Shown piece by piece: positions 40,379 to 51,106 of a DNA stretch of 64,000 nucleotides. The stretch is from Halobacteriovorax marinus (GTDB lineage: Bacteria; Bdellovibrionota; Bacteriovoracia; Bacteriovoracales; Bacteriovoracaceae), in the NCBI GenBank assembly GCA_002163155.1, contig MAAO01000008.1, positions 267,354-331,353 of the forward strand. Reading direction: 5' to 3'. The position numbers and the translations under genes are program-made. The notes beneath the pieces were generated by a model. The model worked only from the letters and a program-made list of their open reading frames with translations, was not told where the DNA came from and did not search any database. Numbering within the stretch: the stretch's first letter is position 1; each line of letters opens with the position of its first letter.

Positions 40379-40608
40379 AAAACAAACTTCACATTTATCA
40401 ACAAATAACTCAGGATCTTAGAACTAAAATTGTTCGCCAACTTAAAAGAATGGCGAATTATTCTAGTAAGTATTATTCGCCACTAATGTAGCTTGGCGCT
40501 CTTTCTAAACTCATTTAATATTTTCAATTGAATAATTAAATTGGATTCCCTATATCTTCTTTATCGAAAAAATAAACAAATAATTGTTTAACAATCTAGG
40601 AGATTAAA

Positions 40609-41103
40609 ATGAAAACAATCATCATGCTTGCATTAATTGCACTATCAGCATCTGCTTCGGCACACAAATTTGTAACAACAATCGTTCCTACAATGAACAT
40701 GGAAAGTGGATTTGAATTTCAAAGTGTAAAAGTAACAAACATTTGTCAATTAGAAGATGGAAGTTTTAAAACTGTAGAAAAGATAAAAAATAGATGTGTT
40801 AAGTATTCAAGAAACTTTAGAAATGCACAAGAGTATAGAGATGCAAGACACGGATGTAGAAAAAAAGGTTCTTTACATTTATTTTCTGCAGAAACTAAAC
40901 AATCTGGTTACTGTGCAGAGTACGGAAGAGATAATGATAACGATTATGGATGTTTAAGAGTTGCATACAACACTGTTGCTAAGCCACTTACTTACTTAAT
41001 CAAAAAAGTTAGAATAAACACTAGAGGTGGAGAAAATAGAGACGACAGAGTGATTGATGAAGTTCTTTCAACGACTTCTTTCACAATTCCATCTTGTAAC
41101 TAA
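40609..41103 (+). CDS. Secreted Cys-containing protein
   Basis: Signal peptide MKTIIMLALIALSASASA; AGGAG upstream; terminator downstream. Confidence 0.7.
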   Translation: MKTIIMLALIALSASASAHKFVTTIVPTMNMESGFEFQSVKVTNICQLEDGSFKTVEKIKNRCVKYSRNFRNAQEYRDARHGCRKKGSLHLFSAETKQSGYCAEYGRDNDNDYGCLRVAYNTVAKPLTYLIKKVRINTRGGENRDDRVIDEVLSTTSFTIPSCN

Positions 41104-41115
41104 TCGTTTCAACAG

Positions 41116-41152
41116 CATGGTCCGGATCTTGTCCCGGACTATGTTTTTTTTT
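41116..41152 (+). terminator. Rho-independent terminator
   Basis: CATGGTCCGG-ATCTTGTC-CCGGACTATGTTTTTTTTT. Confidence 0.92.
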
Positions 41153-41894
41153 AATTTAAAGTATCTACAGCAATTAATGAAAACACTGGCAATTCACCTT
41201 TAAATTTTTCTTCATTTAAAATATTTGTAATTTCTTGTACCGCTTTCTTTTGGATAGTCTGTATTCGTACTAGTCCTTCAAGGTTTAAAGATTCAGATAA
41301 GTTGTGATACAAGTTTGGTCCTATTCTTTTGTCAGGATCAATCTTTATAAAGTCTGCAACACTTTTAAAGTTTTTAATAAATGACTGATCAGGTAACCTA
41401 AAGGTAGAGACTTTCGTCTTTATGATCCCATTGTTTTCAACTAGAATATCAGCAGAGAATAATTTATCAGTGGAATTAATCCCTACTTGCCCAAAGAGCC
41501 GTAGAACCTCATCCCTTGTTACACCTGAATTATTTGCAGCAAGCTTTAAAATTAAATATGAGATTTGATTATCTAGGACACTATCATCAATTTGTGTAAT
41601 AGGATTATTTTGGCCAGTACCTGTTAAAAGGTAAACACAAATAAAGTGTTCACTCAAGGCCTTTGGTAATGAGTCCCTAACAATATACAAGTCATGAGTA
41701 TTGAAAATATAAAAAACAATTTTTAAAAGGTTTTCGCTATTAGGTAAACGCTTAGAGTTTCCACCTCTAATTCGTCGTAAAGTAGTTTCAGCAATTCCCA
41801 TACGCAGAGCTAGAGCGTTGATACTTAAATTTGGAGTCCTTTCTAAGTACTCCGATATAAGATAGGAAAGTTCTTTTACTTTATCTAACTCCAT
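41151..41894 (-). CDS. HTH regulator-like protein
   Basis: N-terminal HTH NLSINALALRMGIAETTLRRIRGGNSKRLPNSENLLKI. Confidence 0.6.
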   Translation of the reverse strand: MELDKVKELSYLISEYLERTPNLSINALALRMGIAETTLRRIRGGNSKRLPNSENLLKIVFYIFNTHDLYIVRDSLPKALSEHFICVYLLTGTGQNNPITQIDDSVLDNQISYLILKLAANNSGVTRDEVLRLFGQVGINSTDKLFSADILVENNGIIKTKVSTFRLPDQSFIKNFKSVADFIKIDPDKRIGPNLYHNLSESLNLEGLVRIQTIQKKAVQEITNILNEEKFKGELPVFSLIAVDTLN

Positions 41895-41899
41895 ACTTT

Positions 41900-42655
41900 C
41901 TAATCGTCCTTCTTTATGAACATTTTAGATCGAGGCAAGATGCTTTTGTTTAATATAATATTCTCATAAGTCGTATCAATGTTGAATATACGATCTAAGT
42001 GCATCTTCTTTTTTCTGGCCCGTAGTAAAGCTTTTGAACTATACTTTAAAGAGACTGCAACTCTACCCGAGCCTCCTCCACTTTGTTCTCCTCCCATATA
42101 CTTCTTAGAAAAGTCATTCCAATCAGAAAAAGAACTAAAGTCGACATCACTTATTTTTTCAGAAAAATTTTCTTCTAAAGAAAATCGAGTTTTCTCACCA
42201 TGACGTTTAAGATAAGTTTCGAAATTATTATATATCTTCCATTTCTCATTAAAAATATCATTTATTCCGTGATTCTTTAGATTTCCATAAACTATGGCCT
42301 CAGCAGTAGTTGCGTTTTTTTCAATCGCTACAATGGCAGTACTATTGAAGACAATCTTATTCTCACATTCAGCTATATGTGCAATTTCAAATTTCTTACT
42401 ATCGCGATTGTAAAAGCGGTGACTTGACTGAAGAACAATATTTCTATCGAAAACTTCCTGATGTCCTAAATTTAATTGTATTCTTTTTACAACTGCTACT
42501 GCAGAATGTGCATTAGAATCAACAATTTCTCTTACATATCCACTATCAAAGCAAAGTTTATTAACTTCAACTTTTTTTCCATTAAACTGTATCTTTGCAG
42601 GTTGTGCGTGCACAAGAGAACAAAGAATAAATATCGAGAGTAACTTAAGATGCAT
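41900..42655 (-). CDS. Secreted protein of unknown function, likely cotranscribed with 41151..41894
   Basis: Signal peptide MHLKLLSIFILCSLVHAQ; 5-nt gap to HTH gene. Confidence 0.6.
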   Translation of the reverse strand: MHLKLLSIFILCSLVHAQPAKIQFNGKKVEVNKLCFDSGYVREIVDSNAHSAVAVVKRIQLNLGHQEVFDRNIVLQSSHRFYNRDSKKFEIAHIAECENKIVFNSTAIVAIEKNATTAEAIVYGNLKNHGINDIFNEKWKIYNNFETYLKRHGEKTRFSLEENFSEKISDVDFSSFSDWNDFSKKYMGGEQSGGGSGRVAVSLKYSSKALLRARKKKMHLDRIFNIDTTYENIILNKSILPRSKMFIKKDD

Positions 42656-42901
42656 AGTAGGTCCTATATTAAGCAGAAGATAATTTTATAGCAAAGTACC
42701 ACTAACAAGATAATGACTTTGTAATAATTTCATTCACTTAACGAACTTAAAAAAAGCAAATGTAAGCTAAACAACTGTTTTATATACGGGATAATACCTT
42801 TTAGAAATTGAATTGTGCAGAGACCAGCATAGTTTACATTAATTCTTATAGGAGTAGTATTAAATCATACCGAAAAATCAATCACTCTAAGAGGAGGATC
42901 T

Positions 42902-43378
42902 ATGAAAAAGTTTTCAAAAATTGTATTCTTGTCTACTCTCTTTGTTGGTTTAACTTCATGCTCATTAACACAAATAAAAAAAGACAAGAGTGTTTCAGGA
43001 ACAAGCATTGATGTACTTAGAAATAGTGAAAGTATAAGTATTGCAGGAATAAGTAAAACAGACATAAAAGTTAAAATAATGACCAAGAGTGGAAAAGAAT
43101 GTTTAGGCACTTTTATGTATAAAAGTAGTTATAAAGGCTACATGGGAATTTCTGATCCCAAGAACGTGTATTACGGAAAATTTTCTCCAGCATCCTCTTC
43201 TTGTAAGGACGCTCTAGGAGAGAACACTGGTAATGATATTGCGCTAGTTCATTTCAGAACTGGAGGAATATTTAGTTCAGCCATTATGGGAAAAGAATTT
43301 GTTCGAATCTGTAAGGAAAAAGACAACCATGGCCTATGTAATCCACATAATACATTTAGCTTATCTGAGTCGAAATAG
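42902..43378 (+). CDS. Putative lipoprotein
   Basis: Lipobox LTSCS; AGAGGAGGATCT SD upstream. Confidence 0.65.
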   Translation: MKKFSKIVFLSTLFVGLTSCSLTQIKKDKSVSGTSIDVLRNSESISIAGISKTDIKVKIMTKSGKECLGTFMYKSSYKGYMGISDPKNVYYGKFSPASSSCKDALGENTGNDIALVHFRTGGIFSSAIMGKEFVRICKEKDNHGLCNPHNTFSLSESK

Positions 43379-43390
43379 TTTTTAAACTTT

Positions 43391-43422
43391 CGTTCCAGTT
43401 GATTTATTCATTAACTGGAACG
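43391..43422. other. Intergenic hairpin between convergent genes
   Basis: CGTTCCAGTT-GATTTATTCATT-AACTGGAACG, 10 bp stem. Confidence 0.6.
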
Positions 43423-43435
43423 AGAGCGGTGTTTC

Positions 43436-44281
43436 TTAAAAATTAAGCTTTTTTATAATTGCATTAGCAAAATTTTCTGAGGCAGCAGGGTCAAAGTTTA
43501 AATATAGAGCTGGTTCAATTAATTCCACTTCTCCAATAAATCTCCAAAGCCCTTCCTCATTCTTTAAGAGGTCAATTCTAGAGAACAGACTTGTCGGAGC
43601 AAACTTTAAACTAATAGACTCAGCGTATTGAATCGTTTCAAAATCCGGTTTAAATGCTGTTATACAACTTCCATACTCTTCTTGAGATCTAAAATCTCCA
43701 CTCTTTGGCACCTTAGTAATGGCATGAGAAAATTTCCCATTAAAAAGGATGAGAGAAATTTCACCGTCAATATGAATTGATTTTAAAAATGGTTGAATAA
43801 GCATAACTTCGCTTATTTCTGAAATAGGTGTGTTTCTTTCAAAGATCTTAATTCCTATAGAACTTGCACCAACAAGAGGTTTAACCAAAATCTTTTCACT
43901 ATCAAACTTTTGAAATGCACTCTCTATACTTTCTTTATTAATTTCACTTTGTATTGAAGGAACAATTTCAAACCCAAGCTGCACTAAATCTAACAAGTAA
44001 GACTTAGTATAATTCTTTGAGACAATGTCATAACTATTCAGAAGTGAAATATCCGCAGGAAGGTTTCTAAGGAATTCTAAGAATTGTTCAATGTGCTCTG
44101 TATAATCCCAAGTGCTTCTTATAATAATAGCGTCATATTGTTTCCAATCAATTCCCTCTTCATTCCAAATGACAAACTCTGCAAAAATGTTCTTTTCTAA
44201 AAGAAAAGGAAAAATTAAATCATCATCCAAGTAAGCGTTTGGATCAATTTCTTTGCAAGAGAGAAGAGCAATTTTTTTCAT
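43436..44281 (-). CDS. ATP-grasp domain protein (RimK-like)
   Basis: KILVKPLVGASSIGI...MLIQPFLKSIHIDGEISLILFNGKFSHAITKVPKSGDFRSQEEYG; start at MKKIALLSCKE (44281). Confidence 0.8.
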   Translation of the reverse strand: MKKIALLSCKEIDPNAYLDDDLIFPFLLEKNIFAEFVIWNEEGIDWKQYDAIIIRSTWDYTEHIEQFLEFLRNLPADISLLNSYDIVSKNYTKSYLLDLVQLGFEIVPSIQSEINKESIESAFQKFDSEKILVKPLVGASSIGIKIFERNTPISEISEVMLIQPFLKSIHIDGEISLILFNGKFSHAITKVPKSGDFRSQEEYGSCITAFKPDFETIQYAESISLKFAPTSLFSRIDLLKNEEGLWRFIGEVELIEPALYLNFDPAASENFANAIIKKLNF

Positions 44282-44586
44282 AGAGACTAAATCAACATAT
44301 AAATTGTTATTAAGAATAATATAAAATTTAATATACACTAGTATTAAAGATTAAGCTCACTGATTCTCGACTTAAAAACGAAAAACTCAAAAACTATTAA
44401 ATTCATACTACAGATAGAAAGAGACATGATTTATAAATGACGTATAACTATACTTGACTTGAATGCTGCTTTCTAAAAACACGTAACTCCCTAAGAAAGG
44501 TATTGCGATTCAGAAATTAAATTAAAGATAGATAAAAGATTATCTACAATCATATGAGGAAAGATAAAACTATTATATAATTAAAT

Positions 44587-45336
44587 ATGTTTATAAAACT
44601 TATAACAATTCTAGCTATTGCTATGACATTTCCGTCTAGGGCCGATCAAACACTATACGCAGGGGTATTTAATATAGTCCCATATGGATATATTGAAAAT
44701 GAAAGGATTGTTGGAATCACTCCCGATATTATTAGAGAAATTGAAAGACGTTCAAAAATAAAAATCAAATTAAATATACAGCCCTACAAGCGAATGCTGA
44801 ATAGTTTGAATGATGGAATAATAGATTTTTCAATATTCTTCTTATCGGAAGCTAGTGCGAAAGCAAGTGACAAACTCATTGATCTCTATGATTTAGATAC
44901 AATTGCTATAGCTCGCAAAGGAATTACCATTATAAAAAATGAAGATCTTTTAAAGTATAATATCGTAACACCAAGAGGTGTAAAGTATAATACAAAGATA
45001 TTAAACGACCCGAAAATGAATATACATTATGTCTTGGACTATAATGTCGCAATTCGAATGCTATTAAATAACAGGACTGATGTTATTATTGGACCACAAA
45101 AAATTCTCGACTATCAAATTGATACACTTGGACTTAATAGAAAAATATTTCAAAATAGGCACTTAATTACTAGAAATACGGCATGGCTTCAATTTTCAAA
45201 AGTTTCTAAAAAAAAGAAATTCAAGAAAAGTCTTGTTAAAGCAGTTTTAGATATGAAAGAAGAGAACCAAATCGATAAGATAGTAAATCAACATTACCAG
45301 AGCAAATTTAATTCAATCAATAATAAAACTCCCTAA
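44587..45336 (+). CDS. Orphan periplasmic SBP (SBP_bac_3-like)
   Basis: Signal peptide; NIVPYGYIENERIVGITPDIIREIERRS...RMLNSLNDGIIDFSIFF. Confidence 0.8.
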   Translation: MFIKLITILAIAMTFPSRADQTLYAGVFNIVPYGYIENERIVGITPDIIREIERRSKIKIKLNIQPYKRMLNSLNDGIIDFSIFFLSEASAKASDKLIDLYDLDTIAIARKGITIIKNEDLLKYNIVTPRGVKYNTKILNDPKMNIHYVLDYNVAIRMLLNNRTDVIIGPQKILDYQIDTLGLNRKIFQNRHLITRNTAWLQFSKVSKKKKFKKSLVKAVLDMKEENQIDKIVNQHYQSKFNSINNKTP

Positions 45337-45455
45337 GTAAGTTTAAACAAAAATTTTAAATAAATAAATAAAATCTCGCCCGGCCATTTATTATTTCCTC
45401 ATCAATACTCTTAGCTTCAATTAAAGGAATCCTTACTAAGATGCCTAGGGTTCTA

Positions 45456-47006
45456 TCAATCAATCTCAAACTTTAAATTTTTCGAGATCTTTATCTCAAT
45501 TTCACTACCTTCGCTTGAAGTTTTAAGAATATTAAACTCTCCTTTATGTAAGTGGAATATAAGATCGTAACTCAGAGATAAACCAAGCCCAGTCCCTCTT
45601 GTTCCTGATTTTGTCGTAAAGAAGGGTTCAAATACTTTATCAATTATTTCCTTAGGAATGCCTGGACCATTATCTTTGAAATTAATAATCACAAATTCAT
45701 CATCTTCAGTTGTATAGATTTGAATCAAGCCTACACTTTGTTGATTTATTTTATTTTGCTCCAATGCATCAAAAGAATTCGAGATTAGACTTTGTATGAC
45801 CCTAGTTAACTCATCGCTAAAGGCCCAAACACGATTTAATTTTGAAAAATCAAAAGTATAATCTAAAGGAAAGTCATACTTAATTTGTAATTCTTTTAGT
45901 CTTTTTGTAACAGTAAACTCTATAAGTTTATTTATATCAACAAGATCAAGTGCTGCTTTATCTTTATTGGACTTAAGCATGTTCTTTATCAAGATAGAAA
46001 TCCTAAACCCTGAATCTTCAGATATTGAAGAAAGTTCATTAACTTCTTCTAGATATTCTACAACTTCTACATTCTTTAATAGAAAAGGATGGTCTGTTTG
46101 TATTTCACGAGTAATTGTATTTATAAGTGAAGAAGAGTTAACAACGAGATTTATAGGATTTTGAATCTCATGAGCTAAGTTTGTCACAAGTTCACCAAGA
46201 GATGTAAGTTTTTCAGTTTGAATTATTTTCTTTTGTGCTGCCTGTAATTGTAATACTGTCTTTTCGAGCTTAAATGTTTTCTTTGCAATCATAGATTCAA
46301 GTCCAACATTCAAGTCTTGTATACTTTTTATTTGTTCTTTTAATTTTGTATTATAATTATTCACCATAAGTACAAGAGTGTCTAATTCATCCCTTGCTTC
46401 ATCTTTGTATCTAAAAATCTTTATATCTTCTTCAAATGTTTCTGTTTTAAGACCACTTAAGAAAGAAGTTATTCTCATTAAATGAATAGAAACATGTTTT
46501 TTAAAAATATAAAGGAATATGTACGCGACTAGAAAAGTTTTCGCAAATTGACTGAGAAAGAAAATTACAAACTGATCTATAAGTTCCTGGTAAATATCAT
46601 CATAAGTGACACTAACTCTTAAGCTTCCAATACTATTTTCAGATTCATCTGAAGATAATTTTAAATCAAAGACATGTATCGAATCAATCTCTTGTGACTT
46701 CTCTGAGCTATGTATATACGTTTCTTTAACTATCGAATCTTCAAAAACTTCTACTTTTGTAATACCTGATATTTGTAACAATCCATTTAGCTGAAAGTTT
46801 AAACTGTCTGTGTTAAAATTGTATATTGCATTTGCAACATTTGGCAAAGTACTTCTTACGACTTCAATCACCCTTGATTCAAGATTTTTTGTACTATTCG
46901 TATATTCAATATAGTAATTCAGTAAAGTAAATATAGCTGTACAAATAGAACTTGCGATCAAGACTTTAACAAGTAGCTTTTGTGATATCGCTTTATACTG
47001 TGTCAT
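45456..47006 (-). CDS. Sensor histidine kinase
   Basis: Two TM; HEIQNP H-box, NSFDALEQN, DNGPGIPKEII, GTRGTGLGLSLSYDLI. Confidence 0.92.
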   Translation of the reverse strand: MTQYKAISQKLLVKVLIASSICTAIFTLLNYYIEYTNSTKNLESRVIEVVRSTLPNVANAIYNFNTDSLNFQLNGLLQISGITKVEVFEDSIVKETYIHSSEKSQEIDSIHVFDLKLSSDESENSIGSLRVSVTYDDIYQELIDQFVIFFLSQFAKTFLVAYIFLYIFKKHVSIHLMRITSFLSGLKTETFEEDIKIFRYKDEARDELDTLVLMVNNYNTKLKEQIKSIQDLNVGLESMIAKKTFKLEKTVLQLQAAQKKIIQTEKLTSLGELVTNLAHEIQNPINLVVNSSSLINTITREIQTDHPFLLKNVEVVEYLEEVNELSSISEDSGFRISILIKNMLKSNKDKAALDLVDINKLIEFTVTKRLKELQIKYDFPLDYTFDFSKLNRVWAFSDELTRVIQSLISNSFDALEQNKINQQSVGLIQIYTTEDDEFVIINFKDNGPGIPKEIIDKVFEPFFTTKSGTRGTGLGLSLSYDLIFHLHKGEFNILKTSSEGSEIEIKISKNLKFEID

Positions 47007-47307
47007 TAATAATTACCATATATTCCTTAAAGACTTATCGTGATTTATTCTAGTTGCTATAAGAAAGGACTCATTCTTTAGAAACTTTTATATTTCAAAA
47101 CTAATTTAAGAAATAGCTATATACTCCCTTAACCATGAGACTGACCAATACTCTCTTGTCAGGATTTACAATAGAAAAATATCTAACCTGTCAGATAAAA
47201 CAGAATATAAATGAGCATAAATATTTTAACATATATCAATCTTAAAATTAAAATAAATTTAAGTCCTAAATTTTAAGAATATAATACTAATTAATAACAA
47301 AAGGAAA

Positions 47308-48354
47308 ATGGAGACTCTTTTGAAAATAAAAAAAAAATTAGGCATTTTTATATGGATTATTTTATTGTCACCAACTGTATTTGCCAATCATCAGTTAGTA
47401 CTAGAAGGTCGTCTAGACTACGTCAGTACTGATAATGATACAACTAAGACCGGAAATCCCAATACAACATCATTCACCATTCCCTACTTTTTTACAGCAA
47501 TAAAAGGTACAGCAAATGATAAATTCGATTACTTCATAAAACTTAATTTTTCAAAAGTTCATGCCTCTAAGAACAATACTGATAACACAACAGACTTCCT
47601 ACAAGCTGTACGTATTGACCACAAGCTTAACAAAAACTTAACTTTTCAACTTGGAAAACAATTCACAGGAGTTGGTGGATTTGAAAATGACTATTCAGCT
47701 TCCAGCGTTTACGAATACTCACTTACTTCAGATGGGCCAGTATCATTTCCGGTATATGAAACAGGTATAAGTGCACATTGGACAGGTATAAAAGATCAAA
47801 CTTTAATATTAACATTATTAAATGCTGATAAAGCAACGACAGGAGGAGGTTCAAATTCTCAGAGAAATATATCGCTAGGATTATTATGGTATGGTAACCT
47901 TTTTGATAAAATGTTAAGTACAAATTTTTCGTATACTTACAAACCAACATCTAGAACCAACGGTGCAACTGACACTTATTTAAGCCTTGGATCAAGATTC
48001 ACTTTAGGAAAAGTATATTTTGAAATTGATTACCTTGATTTTGAAACTGAAAAATCTTCTAGTGGGAATACAGATGAAACAGCAACCTCTCTAGTTGGAA
48101 AAATAAATTTTAACTTTATGGAAAAACATAATACTTTTATAAAATATGCTGACAGTGAGTATAAACTTGCAGGCACTAAGGACTACGAGCAAAATTTATT
48201 AGTCCTTGCATATGAGTATGAGGTTATTAAGGACTTTATCTACAGTGCTTCATATACTAGTAAAGATATTTCACCAGTGGCCGGCTCATCCACAACAGCT
48301 TCGACGATTAACAGTATTAGATTTGCCATTGCTTATGAATTTCAAGCTCTATAA
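47308..48354 (+). CDS. Outer membrane porin (phosphate-selective porin O/P-like)
   Basis: Signal peptide, FKYFIKLNFSK-like strands, RIDHKLNKNLTFQLGKQFTGVGGFENDY, C-terminal FAIAYEFQAL. Confidence 0.7.
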   Translation: METLLKIKKKLGIFIWIILLSPTVFANHQLVLEGRLDYVSTDNDTTKTGNPNTTSFTIPYFFTAIKGTANDKFDYFIKLNFSKVHASKNNTDNTTDFLQAVRIDHKLNKNLTFQLGKQFTGVGGFENDYSASSVYEYSLTSDGPVSFPVYETGISAHWTGIKDQTLILTLLNADKATTGGGSNSQRNISLGLLWYGNLFDKMLSTNFSYTYKPTSRTNGATDTYLSLGSRFTLGKVYFEIDYLDFETEKSSSGNTDETATSLVGKINFNFMEKHNTFIKYADSEYKLAGTKDYEQNLLVLAYEYEVIKDFIYSASYTSKDISPVAGSSTTASTINSIRFAIAYEFQAL

Positions 48355-48399
48355 AAGTGAAAGAAGAGAAATGCCTGATTTAATTGAAAGGAATTTATT

Positions 48400-49182
48400 A
48401 TGAAAAAACGTTTTTTTCTGCTCTTTTCAGGAGGAATGTTGATTCTTTTAACATGCAATATGGCCATGGCAGAGCGTACATCTATTATCTTAGGTACCGA
48501 AAACTGGCCTCCTTTTAGTTATGAAAAAAACGTAAATAAACAGATTTCTGGTCTAAGTACTGAAGTGATCAACGGAACTTTTAAGAGAATGGGTGTATCT
48601 ATAACAAAGAATAAGGTCTATCCTTGGATTAGGGCCCAGAGTTCAGTTTATCTCGGAAAATTGGACGCAATCTACACAGCTTCCATTAGTGAAGAAAGAA
48701 AGAAATACTGTTACTTTCCTTCTGAACCAATTATCACAAGCAAGTGGGTTTTATTCATTAAAAAAAATAAAAAAGATTCTTTAAATTACAAAGAATTAAG
48801 TAATCTCAAGAAAAAGAAAATTGGACTCATTAGAGGATATAATTACCCTTCTAAGTTTGTATCTTATGTCAAAAAGCATTCTATCATTCAAGAAGTTTCC
48901 TATGAAAAACAAAATATAGCAAAGCTCATTGGAGAGCGATTTGACTATATGCCTGCAGTACTAGAAACAACTCTCCATCTAGCAAAAACAGACCCTATTT
49001 TAAAAGAAATGGACGCTTATAATAAAATTTATTACTTCCCTACTCCTTTGGCGACAACTAATTTCTATCTCATGTTTTCCAAAAAAACAGTCACAAAAGA
49101 ATTTGTCGATCGATTTTCTAAAGCTTTAGTCGATTTCAAAAAAACAGATGACTATCAAATAATTATTAAAAAATATAAATAA
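48400..49182 (+). CDS. Orphan periplasmic SBP (SBP_bac_3-like)
   Basis: LGTENWPPFSYEKNVNKQISGLSTEVINGTFKRMGV...YPWIRAQSSVYLGKLDAIYTASISEER. Confidence 0.85.
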   Translation: MKKRFFLLFSGGMLILLTCNMAMAERTSIILGTENWPPFSYEKNVNKQISGLSTEVINGTFKRMGVSITKNKVYPWIRAQSSVYLGKLDAIYTASISEERKKYCYFPSEPIITSKWVLFIKKNKKDSLNYKELSNLKKKKIGLIRGYNYPSKFVSYVKKHSIIQEVSYEKQNIAKLIGERFDYMPAVLETTLHLAKTDPILKEMDAYNKIYYFPTPLATTNFYLMFSKKTVTKEFVDRFSKALVDFKKTDDYQIIIKKYK

Positions 49183-49270
49183 GAATAATTAAAAATTAAA
49201 CACAATCTGCAAACAAATGATATTCTCAGAGAGTATCTAAACTAAAAGGTATTTATGCCATAACAGTTGG

Positions 49271-51046
49271 ATGAAACTAAGTTTAAAACTCCTCATAATT
49301 TTTAGCTTTATCTTCGCCTTGACAGTTATACCTCTCAAGATGATTTCGGACGATATTTTTCTTGGTGAATTCAAGAGGATTGAAACTGAAAAGTTGAATA
49401 ATAATATTCTGCGTGTTGAGAATGCTATAAATGAAGATCTTCGTCGTCAGTTCTTATATAGTGCAGACTGGTCACAATGGGATGCTACTTACAATTTTGT
49501 TAAAGACGAAAACTTAGAATATAAAGAAGAAAATCTTAACGATTTATCAATGGTAAACCTACAATTAAATCTTTTTCTCATCTCAGATAATAAGAAACTC
49601 ATTTATACTACTGGCTTTGATTTAGAAACGAGCAAACTGTATAAATTAAAACAAAGTTCAATAGATGAGCTTAATGAAATTACGTTTCTTATTCAACGTA
49701 GTGGTTTCGATTCGGATTTCAAAGGAATTATCCTTACAAAATCTCTAGGACCATTACTCATTGTCTCTAGATCAATCATGAAATCAAAAAGAACTGGTCC
49801 TGTTAGAGGAGCAATTATATTTGGACTATTCTTGAATAAAAAATATTTTTCTAATCTCTCGTCTCGCCTCAAGATACCAATTAATGATGTAAATTTTAAA
49901 GTCTTAGAAACAAGACATCAGTTTATATACTTAGAGAATGAGATATCAAAAATAGTAATGCTAAAAGATATAAAAGACAAAAATGTACTAACTTATAAAA
50001 TATCGATGGATAGACAGATATCAAAAGGAGGAAAATCTGTGGCCAGGATTTATTATATTTTCCTAGTGCTATTCTTAGGTCTAATTTTCATTGGAACATT
50101 ATTAGTTATTAACAAAGTCGTTGCTTCTAAAATTATAAATTTATCTAAGAAATTAAAAAATACAAATTTTAACTCTATCAATCAATCTGAAATGAAATTT
50201 GACTGTAAAAACGGAATTATTGAATTGGATGAACTAGAAAGTTCATTAAATAAAATGATTACTAAAATGAGTGAAGATTACTCTCTCATTATGCAAAAAG
50301 GAAAGTTTGAATCGCTAGGACTCATGGCCGGAGGAATTGCCCATGAGATCAACAATCCTCTTTCTATCATCACAATGAATTGTCACAAAATTAATCGTCA
50401 CCTATCTAAAAAATCAAAGAATATTGATGATGAATCTAAAATAAAAAAGAGAGTAGAAAAGATAAATGAAACAGTCGATAGGATTTCATCGATTATAATT
50501 GGTTTAAAGAAAATAACGAGAGAGAGTTCACAAGACAAAATGGGATTCATATCAAATAAGGTCATAATTAGTGATTTAAATTCATTTATTAAAAGTATCA
50601 TTGAAGATCATAATATAGACTTCAGCATTGAAGACAATACCTCTCTTCAATCAGGATTTTTAGGACAACCTGGTCAGATTACGCAAGTTCTGATTAACCT
50701 CATTGTTAATTCCTCTCATGCTCTAGAAGCTTATGCTCAAGATAAAGAAAAATGGATTAAGTTAATTGTTGAAAATAGTACTGATACTATTAGCTTTAAA
50801 GTTATTGATAATGGACCGGGAATACCAGAAGAATTTCATGAGAAGCTAATGGATCCTTTCTTTACTACTAAAGAGATTGGAAAGGGAACCGGCCTAGGAT
50901 TAAGTATATCAAAGAAAATTGCAGTCTATCACAAAGGAGATCTGACCTTTGATACATCAACAGAGAATACGATCTTTTGTTTAGAGATACCTCTCTCTAA
51001 TTTAAATAACAACGAAGACTCAGACGAAGACCCTCTATCTGCTTAA
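49271..51046 (+). CDS. Sensor histidine kinase with CHASE4-like periplasmic domain
   Basis: SADWSQWDATYNFV CHASE4 motif; HEINNP; DNGPGIPEEF; GKGTGLGLSI. Confidence 0.92.
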   Translation: MKLSLKLLIIFSFIFALTVIPLKMISDDIFLGEFKRIETEKLNNNILRVENAINEDLRRQFLYSADWSQWDATYNFVKDENLEYKEENLNDLSMVNLQLNLFLISDNKKLIYTTGFDLETSKLYKLKQSSIDELNEITFLIQRSGFDSDFKGIILTKSLGPLLIVSRSIMKSKRTGPVRGAIIFGLFLNKKYFSNLSSRLKIPINDVNFKVLETRHQFIYLENEISKIVMLKDIKDKNVLTYKISMDRQISKGGKSVARIYYIFLVLFLGLIFIGTLLVINKVVASKIINLSKKLKNTNFNSINQSEMKFDCKNGIIELDELESSLNKMITKMSEDYSLIMQKGKFESLGLMAGGIAHEINNPLSIITMNCHKINRHLSKKSKNIDDESKIKKRVEKINETVDRISSIIIGLKKITRESSQDKMGFISNKVIISDLNSFIKSIIEDHNIDFSIEDNTSLQSGFLGQPGQITQVLINLIVNSSHALEAYAQDKEKWIKLIVENSTDTISFKVIDNGPGIPEEFHEKLMDPFFTTKEIGKGTGLGLSISKKIAVYHKGDLTFDTSTENTIFCLEIPLSNLNNNEDSDEDPLSA

Positions 51047-51106
51047 AATTCAATGGAATCTAGATAGCTCTATTCGGCCAAGAAAGCTTTAGCAAAAGGC
51101 CTTGAA

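Noticed and set aside
42808-43110. ORFs 42808..43011 (+) and 42865..43110 (-)
   Set aside because: Overlap the start of the lipoprotein gene at 42902, which has a strong SD and lipobox
43301-43320. TTCGAATC tRNA T-loop-like string
   Set aside because: Lies inside the lipoprotein CDS; no acceptor stem or anticodon arm
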